64,000 bases of DNA from Nostoc sp. TCL26-01 (GCF_013393945.1 NZ_CP040297.1:1876804-1940803), one strand, 5' to 3'; positions 1 through 9,177 are shown, numbered from the stretch's first letter. Numbers and translations are program-made. The notes: generated by a model not told the origin, from the sequence alone.

Positions 1-1283
1 ACTCTACCTTTCCAAGCACCACCTCGTCCTTGCCAATGGCGGAGGGCTGAATCTATGGTCATGAGGGTGTAGAGAAAGGCGATCGCTGGTAAACTCAAAG
101 CTAGTAAGGGAGAACAGCGATAAAAGTGAATCGTCGGCAAATAAGCCAGAGTCATCAATAGCCATGTGAGTAAACCTGTCAGAGCGATCGCCCAATTTCC
201 CAATAAAACACCGATCATCATACCTACAGGTGGCAACAAATAAATTATAGTCATCGCTAATAGTGTTCCTACTAGTAGCAAGGGTGAATAATTTAACTGT
301 GTATACGCAGTTCGAGCTACCATATCCCAAATAGTTTGCAGAGATGGATAAGGACGCAAGCTACGAGTTAGGGAACTTAAGCCTAGCCAGATTTTTCTAG
401 ACTGGGGATGGGGAGATGGGGAGATGGGGGGATGGGGAGATGGGGGGAAAGAACCTATACAAGTATTTTCTCCTTGTCTCATTGTCCCCTTATCCCCTTG
501 TCTCATTGTCCTACTCCCCTTAACAGCCTGCGCTAGAGTACAATCATCGATTAGGGCTTGACGGATGACTTGCATCCCGCCAATCTGCTCTAATGCTTCT
601 CGACGAATGAGGATACAACCACCAGCCGCAGCAGCAGTTTTGTTTTTGGGGTTATTTACCCAACGAAAAGGGTAGAGTTTTTGAAAGAAAAAGACGAAAG
701 CAGGTATCAAAAATTTCTCCCAAAAGCTTTCACACCTGAGTCTGACCATGACTGATGCTAAGTCTAAATCTTCTTGGACGGCTTTGGCGACTAGGCGGCG
801 GAGATTACTTACGTCATGTTCGATATCTGCATCGGTGAGGAAAAAATAATCAGGTAGAGACTCTGTATGCAACGTCTCTAGGGATTTTTGGATACCTTGT
901 TCCATTGCCCAGAGTTTACCAGACCAACCAGGAGGTAAGGATGAGCTAGAGATGATGTGTAATTGCTGGGTTTTATCGACGGCGTGGGCGACTCCTGCGG
1001 CAAAAGCGGCTGTCCCATCTGTACTGTGGTCATCTACTAAAAATACATCGAATTTACCAGGATAATCTTGGAGCAGGAGCGATCGCAAGGTCATCGGCAA
1101 TAACTCAGCTTCATTTCGCGCCGGAACTATGGCACAAACTCTCGGTAAAGTCGGTAAAGATTGTAACTGCGTTTCTCCTATTTCTAGTTGTTGGTCTAAG
1201 CGCCAAAACTGCCCTCGTAAACTCAATAATCCTAACCATATCAATAAAGATAAAATTAACAACCCGAAAAAAAATGCACCCAT
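1..1283 (-). CDS. hpnB: Hopanoid-type glycosyltransferase family 2 (HpnB-like), 3' end beyond window
   Basis: Translating the minus strand from the ATG at 1283 gives an open frame to the left edge (about 427 codons, no stop), so the C-terminus is missing. It has an N-terminal membrane helix (residues 3-22), a GT2 fold with VPARNEAE near 53 and DDHSTDGTA near 84, a DADIEHD acidic motif near 151, and further C-terminal hydrophobic segments. HpnB-type enzymes are associated with hopanoid loci, and this gene is divergent from squalene-hopene cyclase, which supports the call. A second in-frame ATG at 1301 is possible; neither start has a convincing ribosome site. Two in-frame repeat insertions interrupt the protein, a palindrome at 854-881 and low-complexity sequence at about 402-521, yet the frame stays open, so the gene is probably functional. 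Confidence 0.85.
   Translation of the reverse strand, partial: MGAFFFGLLILSLLIWLGLLSLRGQFWRLDQQLEIGETQLQSLPTLPRVCAIVPARNEAELLPMTLRSLLLQDYPGKFDVFLVDDHSTDGTAAFAAGVAHAVDKTQQLHIISSSSLPPGWSGKLWAMEQGIQKSLETLHTESLPDYFFLTDADIEHDVSNLRRLVAKAVQEDLDLASVMVRLRCESFWEKFLIPAFVFFFQKLYPFRWVNNPKNKTAAAAGGCILIRREALEQIGGMQVIRQALIDDCTLAQAVKGSRTMRQGDKGTMRQGENTCIGSFPPSPHPPISPSPHPQSRKIWLGLSSLTRSLRPYPSLQTIWDMVARTAYTQLNYSPLLLVGTLLAMTIIYLLPPVGMMIGVLLGNWAIALTGLLTWLLMTLAYLPTIHFYRCSPLLALSLPAIAFLYTLMTIDSALRHWQGRGGAWKGR
402..521 (-). repeat. Low-complexity STRR insertion inside hpnB
   Basis: Runs of ggggagat/ggggat units and of a tgtctcattgtcccctt unit occupy this stretch of the hpnB-like frame and code for a Pro/Ser/His- and Arg/Gln/Gly-rich segment of about 35-40 residues between IDDCTLAQAVK and KIWLGLSSLTRS. 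Such units are normally intergenic in Nostoc-type genomes; here the frame is preserved across them. Confidence 0.75.
854..881. repeat. Palindromic element copy inside hpnB (degenerate)
   Basis: This 28-bp segment matches the palindrome at 44340-44367 with about four differences. On the minus strand it is read as LETLHTESL within the glycosyltransferase, in the same phase as the trpE copy. Confidence 0.75.
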
Positions 1284-1493
1284 GAGTCTCTGCACTCCCA
1301 TGCAAAATCGAGAAAAATATTGATAGTCTTTTGCTGTTATTGTGTAATTTTTGCTTTTTTCAATAGATTGAATTGTGACTGATTTTCTGTGACTCAAACA
1401 CAATACAATATTTGCTAATTGCGGTAAAAAATTTTTTCACCGTACTGCCGTGTTCATAACTAGATGTTGAGTGTGAAGGTTGAGTAGTATTTG

Positions 1494-3404
1494 ATGCAGA
1501 CACAAGACAGGGTACAAATCAATTCCATCACAGAGGCGATCGCTTCCAGCCAAAAATATCTGCTATCGTTGCAAAATCCGGCGGGTTATTGGTGGGCAGA
1601 GTTGGAATCTAATGTCACCATCACGGCTGAGGTGGTCTTACTTCATAAAATTTGGGGAACAGACAAAACTAGACCTCTGCATAAGGTGGAGACTTATCTC
1701 CGTTCACAACAACGGCAACATGGTGGTTGGGAATTATTTTACGATGATGGCGGCGAACTCAGTACATCGGTTGAAGCTTACATGGCGCTGAAACTACTGG
1801 GTGTCCCTGCAACAGACCCAGCAATGGTAAAGGCGCGAGATTTTATTCTCCAACGTGGCGGTATCAGCAAAACTCGCATTTTTACTAAGTTTCACTTGGC
1901 TTTGATTGGTTGTTACGATTGGCGTGGTCTGCCTTCTCTACCACCGTGGGTAATGCTCTTACCCAATGAGTTTCCCGTTAATATTTATGAAATGTCCAGT
2001 TGGGCGCGTTCTAGTACTGTCCCCCTGCTGATTGTCTTTAACAGTAAACCTGTCTATCTCACTGACTCACTCATCAATCTTGACGAGTTATACGCTGAAG
2101 GTGTAGAGAACGTCCGTTATGAATTACCCCGAAATGGTGATTGGACGGATATATTTCTGACTATAGATCAAGGGTTTAAACTGGCAGAAAGCCTCAATTT
2201 AGTACCTTTTCGAGAGGAAGGGATCAAAGCGGCTGAGAAATGGATTATAGAACGTCAAGAAGCTACAGGTGACTGGGGGGGAATTATCCCTGCTATGCTC
2301 AATTCCATGCTAGCTCTACGCTCTCTTAATTATGACCGTCATGATCCTATTGTGGAACGAGGGTTACAAGCTATTGACAATTTTGCCATAGAAACGGCAG
2401 ATAGTTATGTAGTCCAGCCTTGTGTATCACCTGTGTGGGATACGGCTTGGGTGATACGTGCTTTGATCGATTCTGGCATTGCCCCTGATGATCCGGCAAT
2501 AGTCAAAGCTGGAGAATGGTTATTACAAAAGCAAATCCTCGATTATGGTGATTGGACGGTAAAAAATCGCCAAGGTAAACCAGGGGCTTGGGCGTTTGAG
2601 TTTGACAATCGTTTTTACCCAGATGTCGATGATACGGCTGTGGTGGTGATGGCACTGTATGCAGCTAAACTCCCTAATGAAAAATTAAAGCAGATGGCGT
2701 GCGATCGCGCTCTCCAATGGGTAGCTTCGATGCAGTGTCAACCCGGTGGTTGGGCTGCGTTTGATCTTGACAATGATCAAGATTGGCTCAACGCTATTCC
2801 CTATGGTGACTTGAAAGCCATGATTGACCCGAATACGGCTGATGTCACCGCTAGAGTAATCGAAATGTTGGGGGCTTGTAATTTATCTATTGACTCTCAT
2901 AATTTAGAACGGGCGCTTACCTATCTTGTCAATGAACAAGAAGCAGAAGGTTGTTGGTTTGGTCGTTGGGGAGTCAATTATATTTATGGTACTAGTGGCG
3001 TTCTCTCGGCTTTGGCTTTAATTAATCCCCACAAGTATCAACGCCATATCGCACAAGGGGCGAGTTGGTTAGTCAGTTGTCAAAACTCTGATGGTGGTTG
3101 GGGTGAAACTTGTCGCAGCTATAATGATCCTAGGCTGAAAGGTCAAGGACGCAGTACCGCCTCTCAAACTGCTTGGGCAATAATTGGTTTAATCGCCGCA
3201 GGTGAAGCTACCGGTAAATTTGCGCGTGATGCCATTGAGCAAGGAATTAACTACCTTATATCCACTCAACAACCTGATGGTACTTGGTTTGAGGCGGATT
3301 TTACCGGCACTGGTTTCCCTGGACACTTCTATCTCAAGTATCACTTCTATCAGCAGTACTTTCCTTTAATTGCTCTTGGTCGCTATCAAGCAATACAATT
3401 TTGA
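1494..3404 (+). CDS. shc: Squalene-hopene cyclase
   Basis: This is a 636-residue triterpene cyclase that folds squalene into hopene/diplopterol at the membrane, the committed step of hopanoid synthesis. The catalytic DVDD motif lies at residues 377-380 (preceded by FDNRFYP). QW-type repeats recur (QHGGWELF, TGDWGG, QPGGWAAFD, SDGGWGE, PDGTWFE), as the family expects. Length matches bacterial enzymes (about 630 to 720). A TTG three bases upstream is in frame, but the ATG at 1494 is the more likely start. It diverges from the hpnB-like gene across about 210 bp, so the promoters probably share that spacer. Confidence 0.97.
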   Translation: MQTQDRVQINSITEAIASSQKYLLSLQNPAGYWWAELESNVTITAEVVLLHKIWGTDKTRPLHKVETYLRSQQRQHGGWELFYDDGGELSTSVEAYMALKLLGVPATDPAMVKARDFILQRGGISKTRIFTKFHLALIGCYDWRGLPSLPPWVMLLPNEFPVNIYEMSSWARSSTVPLLIVFNSKPVYLTDSLINLDELYAEGVENVRYELPRNGDWTDIFLTIDQGFKLAESLNLVPFREEGIKAAEKWIIERQEATGDWGGIIPAMLNSMLALRSLNYDRHDPIVERGLQAIDNFAIETADSYVVQPCVSPVWDTAWVIRALIDSGIAPDDPAIVKAGEWLLQKQILDYGDWTVKNRQGKPGAWAFEFDNRFYPDVDDTAVVVMALYAAKLPNEKLKQMACDRALQWVASMQCQPGGWAAFDLDNDQDWLNAIPYGDLKAMIDPNTADVTARVIEMLGACNLSIDSHNLERALTYLVNEQEAEGCWFGRWGVNYIYGTSGVLSALALINPHKYQRHIAQGASWLVSCQNSDGGWGETCRSYNDPRLKGQGRSTASQTAWAIIGLIAAGEATGKFARDAIEQGINYLISTQQPDGTWFEADFTGTGFPGHFYLKYHFYQQYFPLIALGRYQAIQF

Positions 3405-3986
3405 GCAGTATGGGCGCAGAGTGATGCGCCTTAAATCATCCATAGGAATCCGCTTTGATTAGTGTTAGCGTAGCGGGACATAGTACGGTTTTAACCCAAT
3501 ATTCGCCACCCAGTTGGATTTCAATTCATGCTGAATTCTGACTCCTGACTTCTGAATTCTGTTCAATAAAATTTGATAAAAAAATCCGCTTGCGCGGACT
3601 AAGGACATTGGATAAGGTTAGGTTATTATCAAGATGACCTACTATTTGCTAGAGGCTGATTTTATTTTTCACGAATAACTCATATAAATCAAGTGGCTCT
3701 GAATAAGTTTTTAGACATAACTATTAAGTGTAGGTCTAAGAAATAAATTAAAAATCATACAATATTTACTGTATCATTTATTCAAGTCTTCTAAAAACAA
3801 CTAAAAATTGTTCTGGAAAGTGTATTTTATATATCCAGTCCGAAAATTTTAACCCATCAGTTTATATTTATGAGAGTTTGATTTTCTCAGGTTTTTAGGT
3901 TAAAAATAAAACGGTGGTTCACGAGGATAGCCCTAGAAAATTATCTTTCTGGGGTTTTATTTATGGCTAATTAGATAGATCATAGC
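3405..3986. other. AT-rich intergenic region without a recognisable gene
   Basis: About 580 bp with no credible frame. It includes a short gcgtagcgggac repeat fragment near 3467 and a 'tgaattctgactcctgaattctg'-like motif around 3530-3560 that recurs near 30020 and 33025. The rest looks like decayed sequence upstream of the ABC-ATPase remnant. Confidence 0.6.
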
Positions 3987-4256
3987 CATTTATCATCTGG
4001 ACAAAAGCAAAGAGTAGCGTAGGCGTAGCCCGCCGCAGGTATCGCTCGTGCTTTAGTGCATCATCCGAAACTAGTATTAGCTGATGAACCAACAGCCGTT
4101 TTAGATAGTAAATCTGGTCGAGATGTGGTCAATTTAATGCAAAAGTTAGCCAAAGAACAGGGGTGTACAATTTTGCTTGTAACTCACGATCATCGCATTC
4201 TCGATATTGGCGATCGCATTGTTAATATGGAAGACGGGTATTTAGTCACAAGTTGA
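3987..4256 (+). pseudogene. 3' remnant of a DevA/MacB-type ABC transporter ATPase
   Basis: The frame from 3987 reads HLSSGQKQRVA (a degenerate ABC signature), then after an interruption IARALVHHPKLVLADEPTA (Walker B), LDSKSGRD (D-loop) and LLVTHDHRI (H-loop), ending normally at 4256. The Walker A half is absent and stops lie just upstream. Exactly 21 bp (4020-4040, beginning tag) are inserted between RVA and IARA; this keeps phase but adds an immediate stop. It is the C-terminal third of a DevA-like lipoprotein/glycolipid-exporter ATPase and is not expected to function. An internal ATG at 4056 could at most give a 66-residue fragment. Confidence 0.85.
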
Positions 4257-4313
4257 TTTCTGAAAATTTTCTACTTTGATGATAAATTCCCAGCAGAGAA
4301 TTAATCCAATTTT

Positions 4314-4598
4314 TTATACTTCCCTGATTTTCATAGCTTCTACTTTACCAGTGAATGAGTCAACCTTAAATAGTTTATAAACTCGCTTAGTAGTTACAGA
4401 AGAGTTAAATAACGGACTGGGTTGACTTTTTTCTGAGACATCAAAACCTAATGTTATTAACCAGAATTGTTGGTCTGGTGATAATTCAACTTCTTCTAAT
4501 CTCAAATCATTTAATGAATTGCCTAGCATATCTTGTATAGATATTATGTATTCATAGGCAGCCTTCACGGCTGTTTTTACATCAATTCTATCATTCAT
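4314..4598 (-). CDS. Conserved small hypothetical protein, 94 aa
   Basis: Short acidic protein beginning MNDRIDVKTAVKAAYEYI. There is no signal peptide or membrane segment. The C-terminal stretch (VYKLFKVDSFTGKVEAMKI) has the shape of a PepSY-like end strand, but the similarity is weak and no function is assigned. The start ATG at 4598 follows an AT-rich leader. It is the first gene after the ABC-ATPase remnant and points towards it. Confidence 0.65.
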   Translation of the reverse strand: MNDRIDVKTAVKAAYEYIISIQDMLGNSLNDLRLEEVELSPDQQFWLITLGFDVSEKSQPSPLFNSSVTTKRVYKLFKVDSFTGKVEAMKIREV

Positions 4599-4641
4599 TT
4601 TTTATATCTTCACAAATCAACCATCAATATATAATAACTTA

Positions 4642-4706
4642 GGGAGTATCCCACTTTTTTCTATGTCATTTCTTCTCTTATTGAAAAATAAAAACTGGGA
4701 TGCACC
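4642..4706. repeat. Short MITE-like element (65 bp), deleted form
   Basis: It begins gggagtatcccac and ends tgggatgcaccc. Its sequence matches, in the opposite orientation, both ends of the longer element at 5272-5400 with the palindromic centre missing. No target duplication was found. Confidence 0.7.
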
Positions 4707-4736
4707 CTCTCTTCAAATCGACCCAATGCTGTTAAT

Positions 4737-5255
4737 TCACATAAATGTTTGTGATATTTTTTGTAAAAACTCCTTAACTTCTGTTGGTTGATGGAGAATA
4801 AAAACTTGCTGATGTGGTGCAACTTTACGAAGTTTGTCTAAAATTTTCGGACGACGAATTATTGGGTATGACCACACATATTTTAAAAATTCCCAGTTCA
4901 ATCTTTCTGGACAACCTAATGCCATATCTGGTCTAGATTTATGAGCATATTGCCAACGTCGCTGAATAATTCGCCATAGACATAATAAGCGAGGAAAATC
5001 TAAAAAAATTACTGTATCTGCTACAGATAATCGGATATCTAAAGTATTACTATAGTTACCATCCATAATCCAAGATTCTCGCATTATCAAATCTTGAATG
5101 ATGTTCTCCCATTCAGTTTTAGAAGTTTCTACCCAACCAGATTGCCAATAGAAAGTATCTAAATGAATTACCTCTAATTTCAAAATTTTGCTTAATTCTC
5201 TAGCTAAGGTAGATTTACCCGCACCACCAGAACCAATAATCAAAATTTTTTGCAT
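4737..5255 (-). CDS. FlaR-like P-loop nucleotide kinase ('topology modulation' family)
   Basis: A 172-residue protein starting MQKILIIGSGGAGKSTLAR, with a Walker A motif at residues 8-16. It continues with HLDTFYWQSGWVE and an adenylate-kinase-like body (IMDGNYSNTLDIRL, FLDFPRLLCLWRI). Proteins of this shape are annotated FlaR or adenylate-kinase-like; the substrate is not known. ATG at 5255 is the only good start because the P-loop begins 8 residues in. The gene stands alone between two related MITEs in inverted orientation. Confidence 0.85.
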   Translation of the reverse strand: MQKILIIGSGGAGKSTLARELSKILKLEVIHLDTFYWQSGWVETSKTEWENIIQDLIMRESWIMDGNYSNTLDIRLSVADTVIFLDFPRLLCLWRIIQRRWQYAHKSRPDMALGCPERLNWEFLKYVWSYPIIRRPKILDKLRKVAPHQQVFILHQPTEVKEFLQKISQTFM

Positions 5256-5271
5256 AAACTACAATGTGAAA

Positions 5272-5400
5272 TCGGTGCATCCCAGTTTTTATTTTTCAAT
5301 AAGAGAATAAAAGTCATTGCGAGCGAAGCGAAGCAATCGCAAAGTCTCTGGGATTGCTTCCTTACGTCGCAATGACATAGAAAAAAAGTGGGATGCTCCC
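5272..5400. mobile_element. 129-bp MITE with 8-bp target duplication
   Basis: The ends are tcggtgcatcccag and gtgggatgctccc (imperfect inverted repeats). The element is flanked by atgtgaaa at 5264-5271 and again at 5401-5408. The core is a large palindrome, gcgagcgaagcgaagcaatc against gattgcttccttacgtcgc. The right end closely resembles the terminal repeat of the insertion sequence at 56821-57993, which also makes 8-bp duplications, so that IS family probably mobilises it. Confidence 0.8.
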
Positions 5401-5430
5401 ATGTGAAACAAGCGATCGCCTCAAACAATG

Positions 5431-5536
5431 AAGCGTGCTGAGTAATAAATAATGAGTGCTGAGTAACGAGTAATGAGTAAGGAGTTTTCCTATCTCCCTC
5501 ACTCAGCACTCAGCACTCCTTCACTCAGCACTGATG
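5431..5536. repeat. STRR region (gagtgct / gagtaac / cactcag units)
   Basis: Heptamer-type repeats such as gagtgctgagtaacgagtaa and, inverted, cactcagcactcagcactc, forming a possible long hairpin just downstream of the catalase-like gene's stop. Confidence 0.8.
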
Positions 5537-5552
5537 ACGAAATTTTAGATCC

Positions 5553-6887
5553 TCAAGATTTGCCGCAGTTACGCTTGAGATAGTTTTGGAAGAAAACGCT
5601 GGTGTTCCCTGAAGGATCTTGGGGATTCGGTTGCATATCAGCTAACGCCGCGCCAAAGTCTGAACATAAAGCTGTGAAGCTCTCATCATTGTATGTAGAC
5701 TTGGGATATTCACCTGGATAATCCTGAGCTTCTCGTGGTGTAATCGAGTGCTGGAAGAACACACGCATATCAGCCGTATCTGAAGCCACAATCTGAGATT
5801 TCGACTCAAAATAGCCAATGCGTTTAGCTTCTACTTTGGGATTGTCTGTGAACTTTTCGGCTACATACACATCAAATAGCCGAATACCTTTTTGTACACG
5901 TCCATCTTTATCCGCCGGAATATTAGCATTCAGAGCCAAGAGGTCTGTCCGATAATCGTGTATTTCTGTGGAAAAAGTGCGTCCTTCCGGAGCCACCAGA
6001 AAAATGAAACGTGGAAATTTCGGATTAGTCACTTTTTTGCCATTGAGCTTGGCACTTGCAAGGTGTTCTACTGACAACTCACGAGCATCAACCATTGCCA
6101 GACCAGAATTTTCTTTCAGGTATTCTTGAATTGTGTTGTGGAAGCGCGAAAATGCTGCAATACCTTCTGGTTTGTTTTCACTAAATTTCAGTTTGTTTGA
6201 CAAGGGGTTTTCATAGTAGTTCATATTGCTACCTTGACCCGCAACCGAATTTTGAACAATCAGATTTTGGCTTGCTTGTTTGCCGTCAACAAAGAATTTG
6301 GCAGCAAAGCCAGGGATGAAACGGTTTGTGAGTCTTCCAGGACTAACTCCTACAGAGAACCTGCCTAAAACACAATCAGATCCTTTCAACAGTCCAGTGT
6401 AGGCTTTTTGAAATTCTGGTTCAATTACTAAGCGAGCTTGGACGAATGCACCATGCCGATGAGTCAGACGCATATAATCTTCAGGAACGATATCTGAATC
6501 GCTAGCAAAGTTGTTCCAAAAGCGATGTGGTGTTCCAACTATAAACGCTTTGACTTCAGCTTTTTCTTGTCCAAAGGGAACTAGATTATCGGCTGGCTCC
6601 CGCGTTGCGTAAATTACCGACCACAGGGCATCTAACTTGTCACAGGCGCTACCCTCACGCAAGTCCTTGGCTTTAGAGAGATCATCTATTTGCTGCTTGA
6701 GATCGTCTTTTGTTTTTGCTATCTGATCAGAAGATAAACTCAGTTCGTTGAAGAGTTGTTGCTTGGGATTGGTTGAAGTGTCAGCCAAAGCTGGTTGAGT
6801 TAGATTTGTAAAAACGAAGGTGATTGTCACAAGTGTAACTATCACTATTCTGTGTAACAGAGTAGATAGAAAGGATTTCAAGTTCAT
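5553..6887 (-). CDS. Exported catalase-superfamily protein (y4iL-like), oxylipin-associated
   Basis: 444 residues. The N-terminus has a signal peptide ending PALA before D36 (A33-L34-A35), so the protein is probably exported. The body looks like a catalase-related haem protein: RLTHRHGAFVQARL at about 140-153 resembles the distal-His segment (THxxG), followed by LGRFSVGVSPGR. I do not see the usual proximal RxFxYxDT motif, so peroxidatic catalase activity and even haem ligation are uncertain. Some catalase-related haem proteins convert lipoxygenase-made fatty acid hydroperoxides (coral AOS-LOX; an Anabaena LOX-catalase fusion). This gene lies 180 bp downstream of a lipoxygenase on the same strand, which makes hydroperoxide metabolism the most likely role. 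Confidence 0.8.
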   Translation of the reverse strand: MNLKSFLSTLLHRIVIVTLVTITFVFTNLTQPALADTSTNPKQQLFNELSLSSDQIAKTKDDLKQQIDDLSKAKDLREGSACDKLDALWSVIYATREPADNLVPFGQEKAEVKAFIVGTPHRFWNNFASDSDIVPEDYMRLTHRHGAFVQARLVIEPEFQKAYTGLLKGSDCVLGRFSVGVSPGRLTNRFIPGFAAKFFVDGKQASQNLIVQNSVAGQGSNMNYYENPLSNKLKFSENKPEGIAAFSRFHNTIQEYLKENSGLAMVDARELSVEHLASAKLNGKKVTNPKFPRFIFLVAPEGRTFSTEIHDYRTDLLALNANIPADKDGRVQKGIRLFDVYVAEKFTDNPKVEAKRIGYFESKSQIVASDTADMRVFFQHSITPREAQDYPGEYPKSTYNDESFTALCSDFGAALADMQPNPQDPSGNTSVFFQNYLKRNCGKS

Positions 6888-7068
6888 TGGGAATATTTGT
6901 CCTTAGTGGCTAAGTATTAACAGACACTAAATATGTAGTGCCATAGGGCAAGTAAACAGTGAACAGTGACCAGTTAGAATTATTAACTGATAACTGTTAA
7001 CTGATAACTGATTTGGCCTCCACGGAGTAAAGTGTTGTTGTAGGCGATCGCTAGTTACGCTCAAATTG

Positions 7069-9075
7069 TCAAATATTGACCAAAGTTCTGATGTTGCCAA
7101 TCTCATAACCGAGGTCAGCAAAGTCTTTTTTGTGGCGAGCTAGAATTATTCTCAATTCTTCTGGGATATCATCGTCTTCGTTCTTGAGAATATAGCCATA
7201 TTGAATCGCAGTTAAGACGTTGACCATATAGAGCATATTTGTCGCATCTAGACTATCTGGTGCGATCTTTGGATCATCTTCACTGCCAAAGCTGCCATTA
7301 CGTAATGACATTGAGCTATAGAAAACTTCTCCTCCCTCATCAGCTTGACCATCGTTGACCCAAGAATGCCATAAGGTCATGTGAAAGATCACAAAACGGC
7401 TAAACTCTTTTAATTTGGCGATATCTTGCGAACTGGGTGTATCTGAGATCGTAATCGGTCTAGTGGCTTTAACTTGACCATTGATAGTGACTCTAGGAAT
7501 CTCTGGTTTGTCTAGTTCATTCTTGTCGTACCAGTCGTAATCACTATCCGTGTTACTGATGATTCCTTGGGGTGGTTGATAAGCCACACTATGCTCTACT
7601 AAATCATCAGATAAATGACGAATTTCTTGCCAATTATTAACAATTTCCTCTTGATGCTTTTGGAAAAATTCGTCAATGTATTCAGTTAAAACCTGCCAGT
7701 AGAGATTACAGATTTTGGCAAATGTATGCTCTTCAGACACAGGCTGACGAGGTTGCCAACCTTGCCAATCATAACTCGCCATTGTCTCCTGACATACTTG
7801 GACTACAGCTGCTGGGGTCAACGGCCCCGTGGTGGTGACTACACCAACAGTCGGTGATACCAAAACATCATCAGCACGTCGATTGATGTTAATTAGGCTT
7901 TTCATGTGAGGAACTAACACCAAACGCACAGGATTTTTCCGTAAGTTACGGAAAATCGCAATAGCGTACTGCTCCATCTGTAAATGAGCTTTAATATAAT
8001 GCTCAATCAATTCAGCCGCAAAGAAGGCATTGACGCGGAAAATACGTTTTGCTTGTAACCATTTGTCCCCATCATTAGGTGTAACGGTGACAGGGTCTTT
8101 AAGCGCCGAATAGGGGGCGAAAGAGTTGGGATGGCGACTTTTAACAGTAATAGCTGTAGGGATGAGCTTACCGTTCTGCAACTCCAAGAAGGCTTCCACG
8201 TTATTGAGATCGTGGTTATCATCTTTTTCATAGCTATTCCAATCAAAAACAGCCTTAAATAGATTGGGGTTGCTTTTATGACGCTTGAGCAAACAGGGAT
8301 TCATCCCATTGAGAATCCGTAAAACGAAGTATTCATCGCTTCTGCTATACCCCGGATTTTTTTTGTCTAATTTAATCGTCAAATTCGGGGGATAAGCAGC
8401 TTGGATTTCTGCCAGGGAGAATTGATTGGGGTTGATTGTATTAGCAATGATATGTCTGGCTTTAACAGGAACTAGACTATTAGCCGCATCATAGCCTTGG
8501 AGTTTGCGACCAACTGAATAATCATCAGGAGTGTCTTCTAAATCGGTCAGCAATATGCGCGCAAAGGGGCTATCCGGTTTGTAGAGCCAATAAGGCACAG
8601 TACAAGTACCAAAATCATATTGTTTTTGTGTCACATTGTCTGGGCCTTTAATGGTGTAGGCAATGCGATTTGTATAGACTGGCTGATTTTGGGAATTGAA
8701 GGTTACACGGTTTTCTATGACTCTTAATTCTAAATCAGGTGCATCTTTAGCCCCCGCTTTTTCAGGATCGTAGTAGATTTCAAAGCGACCATTTTTATCT
8801 GTTGCACCTTTACCTAGATAGTCTCCAGGTGTGCCAATATCCCGATCCCAAAGTTCCAACCCAATGTTGTGTAATGGCTTTTTAGTATCGCTAAAGACCA
8901 ACTGACCTGTAGCTTTGTGTAACTGCTCAATGGGTTTTGTGGGCTTCTCTTCTTGAGATTGAGAAATTTTTCTTTCAGCTTTTTCTTCAATTAAACTTTG
9001 TCCAAGTGGGGTGTTGAGCAATTTCATCAACACCACAGCTTTTAATTCATCAAGAATCGTTTTGGTCTTTGACAT
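7069..9075 (-). CDS. Lipoxygenase
   Basis: 668 residues from the ATG at 9075 (an in-frame TTG at 9084 has a better spaced GAGG and may be used instead). All five iron ligands of the family are visible: a His-x4-His pair (H359, H364 in EHYIKAHLQMEQ), a His-x3-Asn pair (H570, N574 in LWHSWVNDGQ), and a C-terminal isoleucine (ends LVNI). The VPHMKSLININRRAD segment fits the conserved region after the first pair. The N-terminal about 330 residues are not a plant-type PLAT domain. Lipoxygenases insert O2 into polyunsaturated fatty acids to make hydroperoxides; regiospecificity cannot be read here. A catalase-like gene lies downstream and a DUF2235 hydrolase upstream on the same strand. Confidence 0.93.
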   Translation of the reverse strand: MSKTKTILDELKAVVLMKLLNTPLGQSLIEEKAERKISQSQEEKPTKPIEQLHKATGQLVFSDTKKPLHNIGLELWDRDIGTPGDYLGKGATDKNGRFEIYYDPEKAGAKDAPDLELRVIENRVTFNSQNQPVYTNRIAYTIKGPDNVTQKQYDFGTCTVPYWLYKPDSPFARILLTDLEDTPDDYSVGRKLQGYDAANSLVPVKARHIIANTINPNQFSLAEIQAAYPPNLTIKLDKKNPGYSRSDEYFVLRILNGMNPCLLKRHKSNPNLFKAVFDWNSYEKDDNHDLNNVEAFLELQNGKLIPTAITVKSRHPNSFAPYSALKDPVTVTPNDGDKWLQAKRIFRVNAFFAAELIEHYIKAHLQMEQYAIAIFRNLRKNPVRLVLVPHMKSLININRRADDVLVSPTVGVVTTTGPLTPAAVVQVCQETMASYDWQGWQPRQPVSEEHTFAKICNLYWQVLTEYIDEFFQKHQEEIVNNWQEIRHLSDDLVEHSVAYQPPQGIISNTDSDYDWYDKNELDKPEIPRVTINGQVKATRPITISDTPSSQDIAKLKEFSRFVIFHMTLWHSWVNDGQADEGGEVFYSSMSLRNGSFGSEDDPKIAPDSLDATNMLYMVNVLTAIQYGYILKNEDDDIPEELRIILARHKKDFADLGYEIGNIRTLVNI

Positions 9076-9177
9076 ATCAATCAATCCATCCTCTGAACGA
9101 ATATGATTTTTTTGGCAAAATTACGTCAATGCTTACCTACATCTGGATAGAGTGAACATGAGCCAAATCAGAAAACT

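Noticed and set aside
4..330. An open frame of 108 codons on the minus strand at the left edge
   Set aside because: It is another phase of the hpnB-like gene, whose true frame runs unbroken from 1283 to the edge with glycosyltransferase motifs.
5272..5400. Palindromic core as a transcription terminator or small RNA gene
   Set aside because: The 8-bp target duplication and IS-like ends show a transposed element; any RNA role would be secondary.
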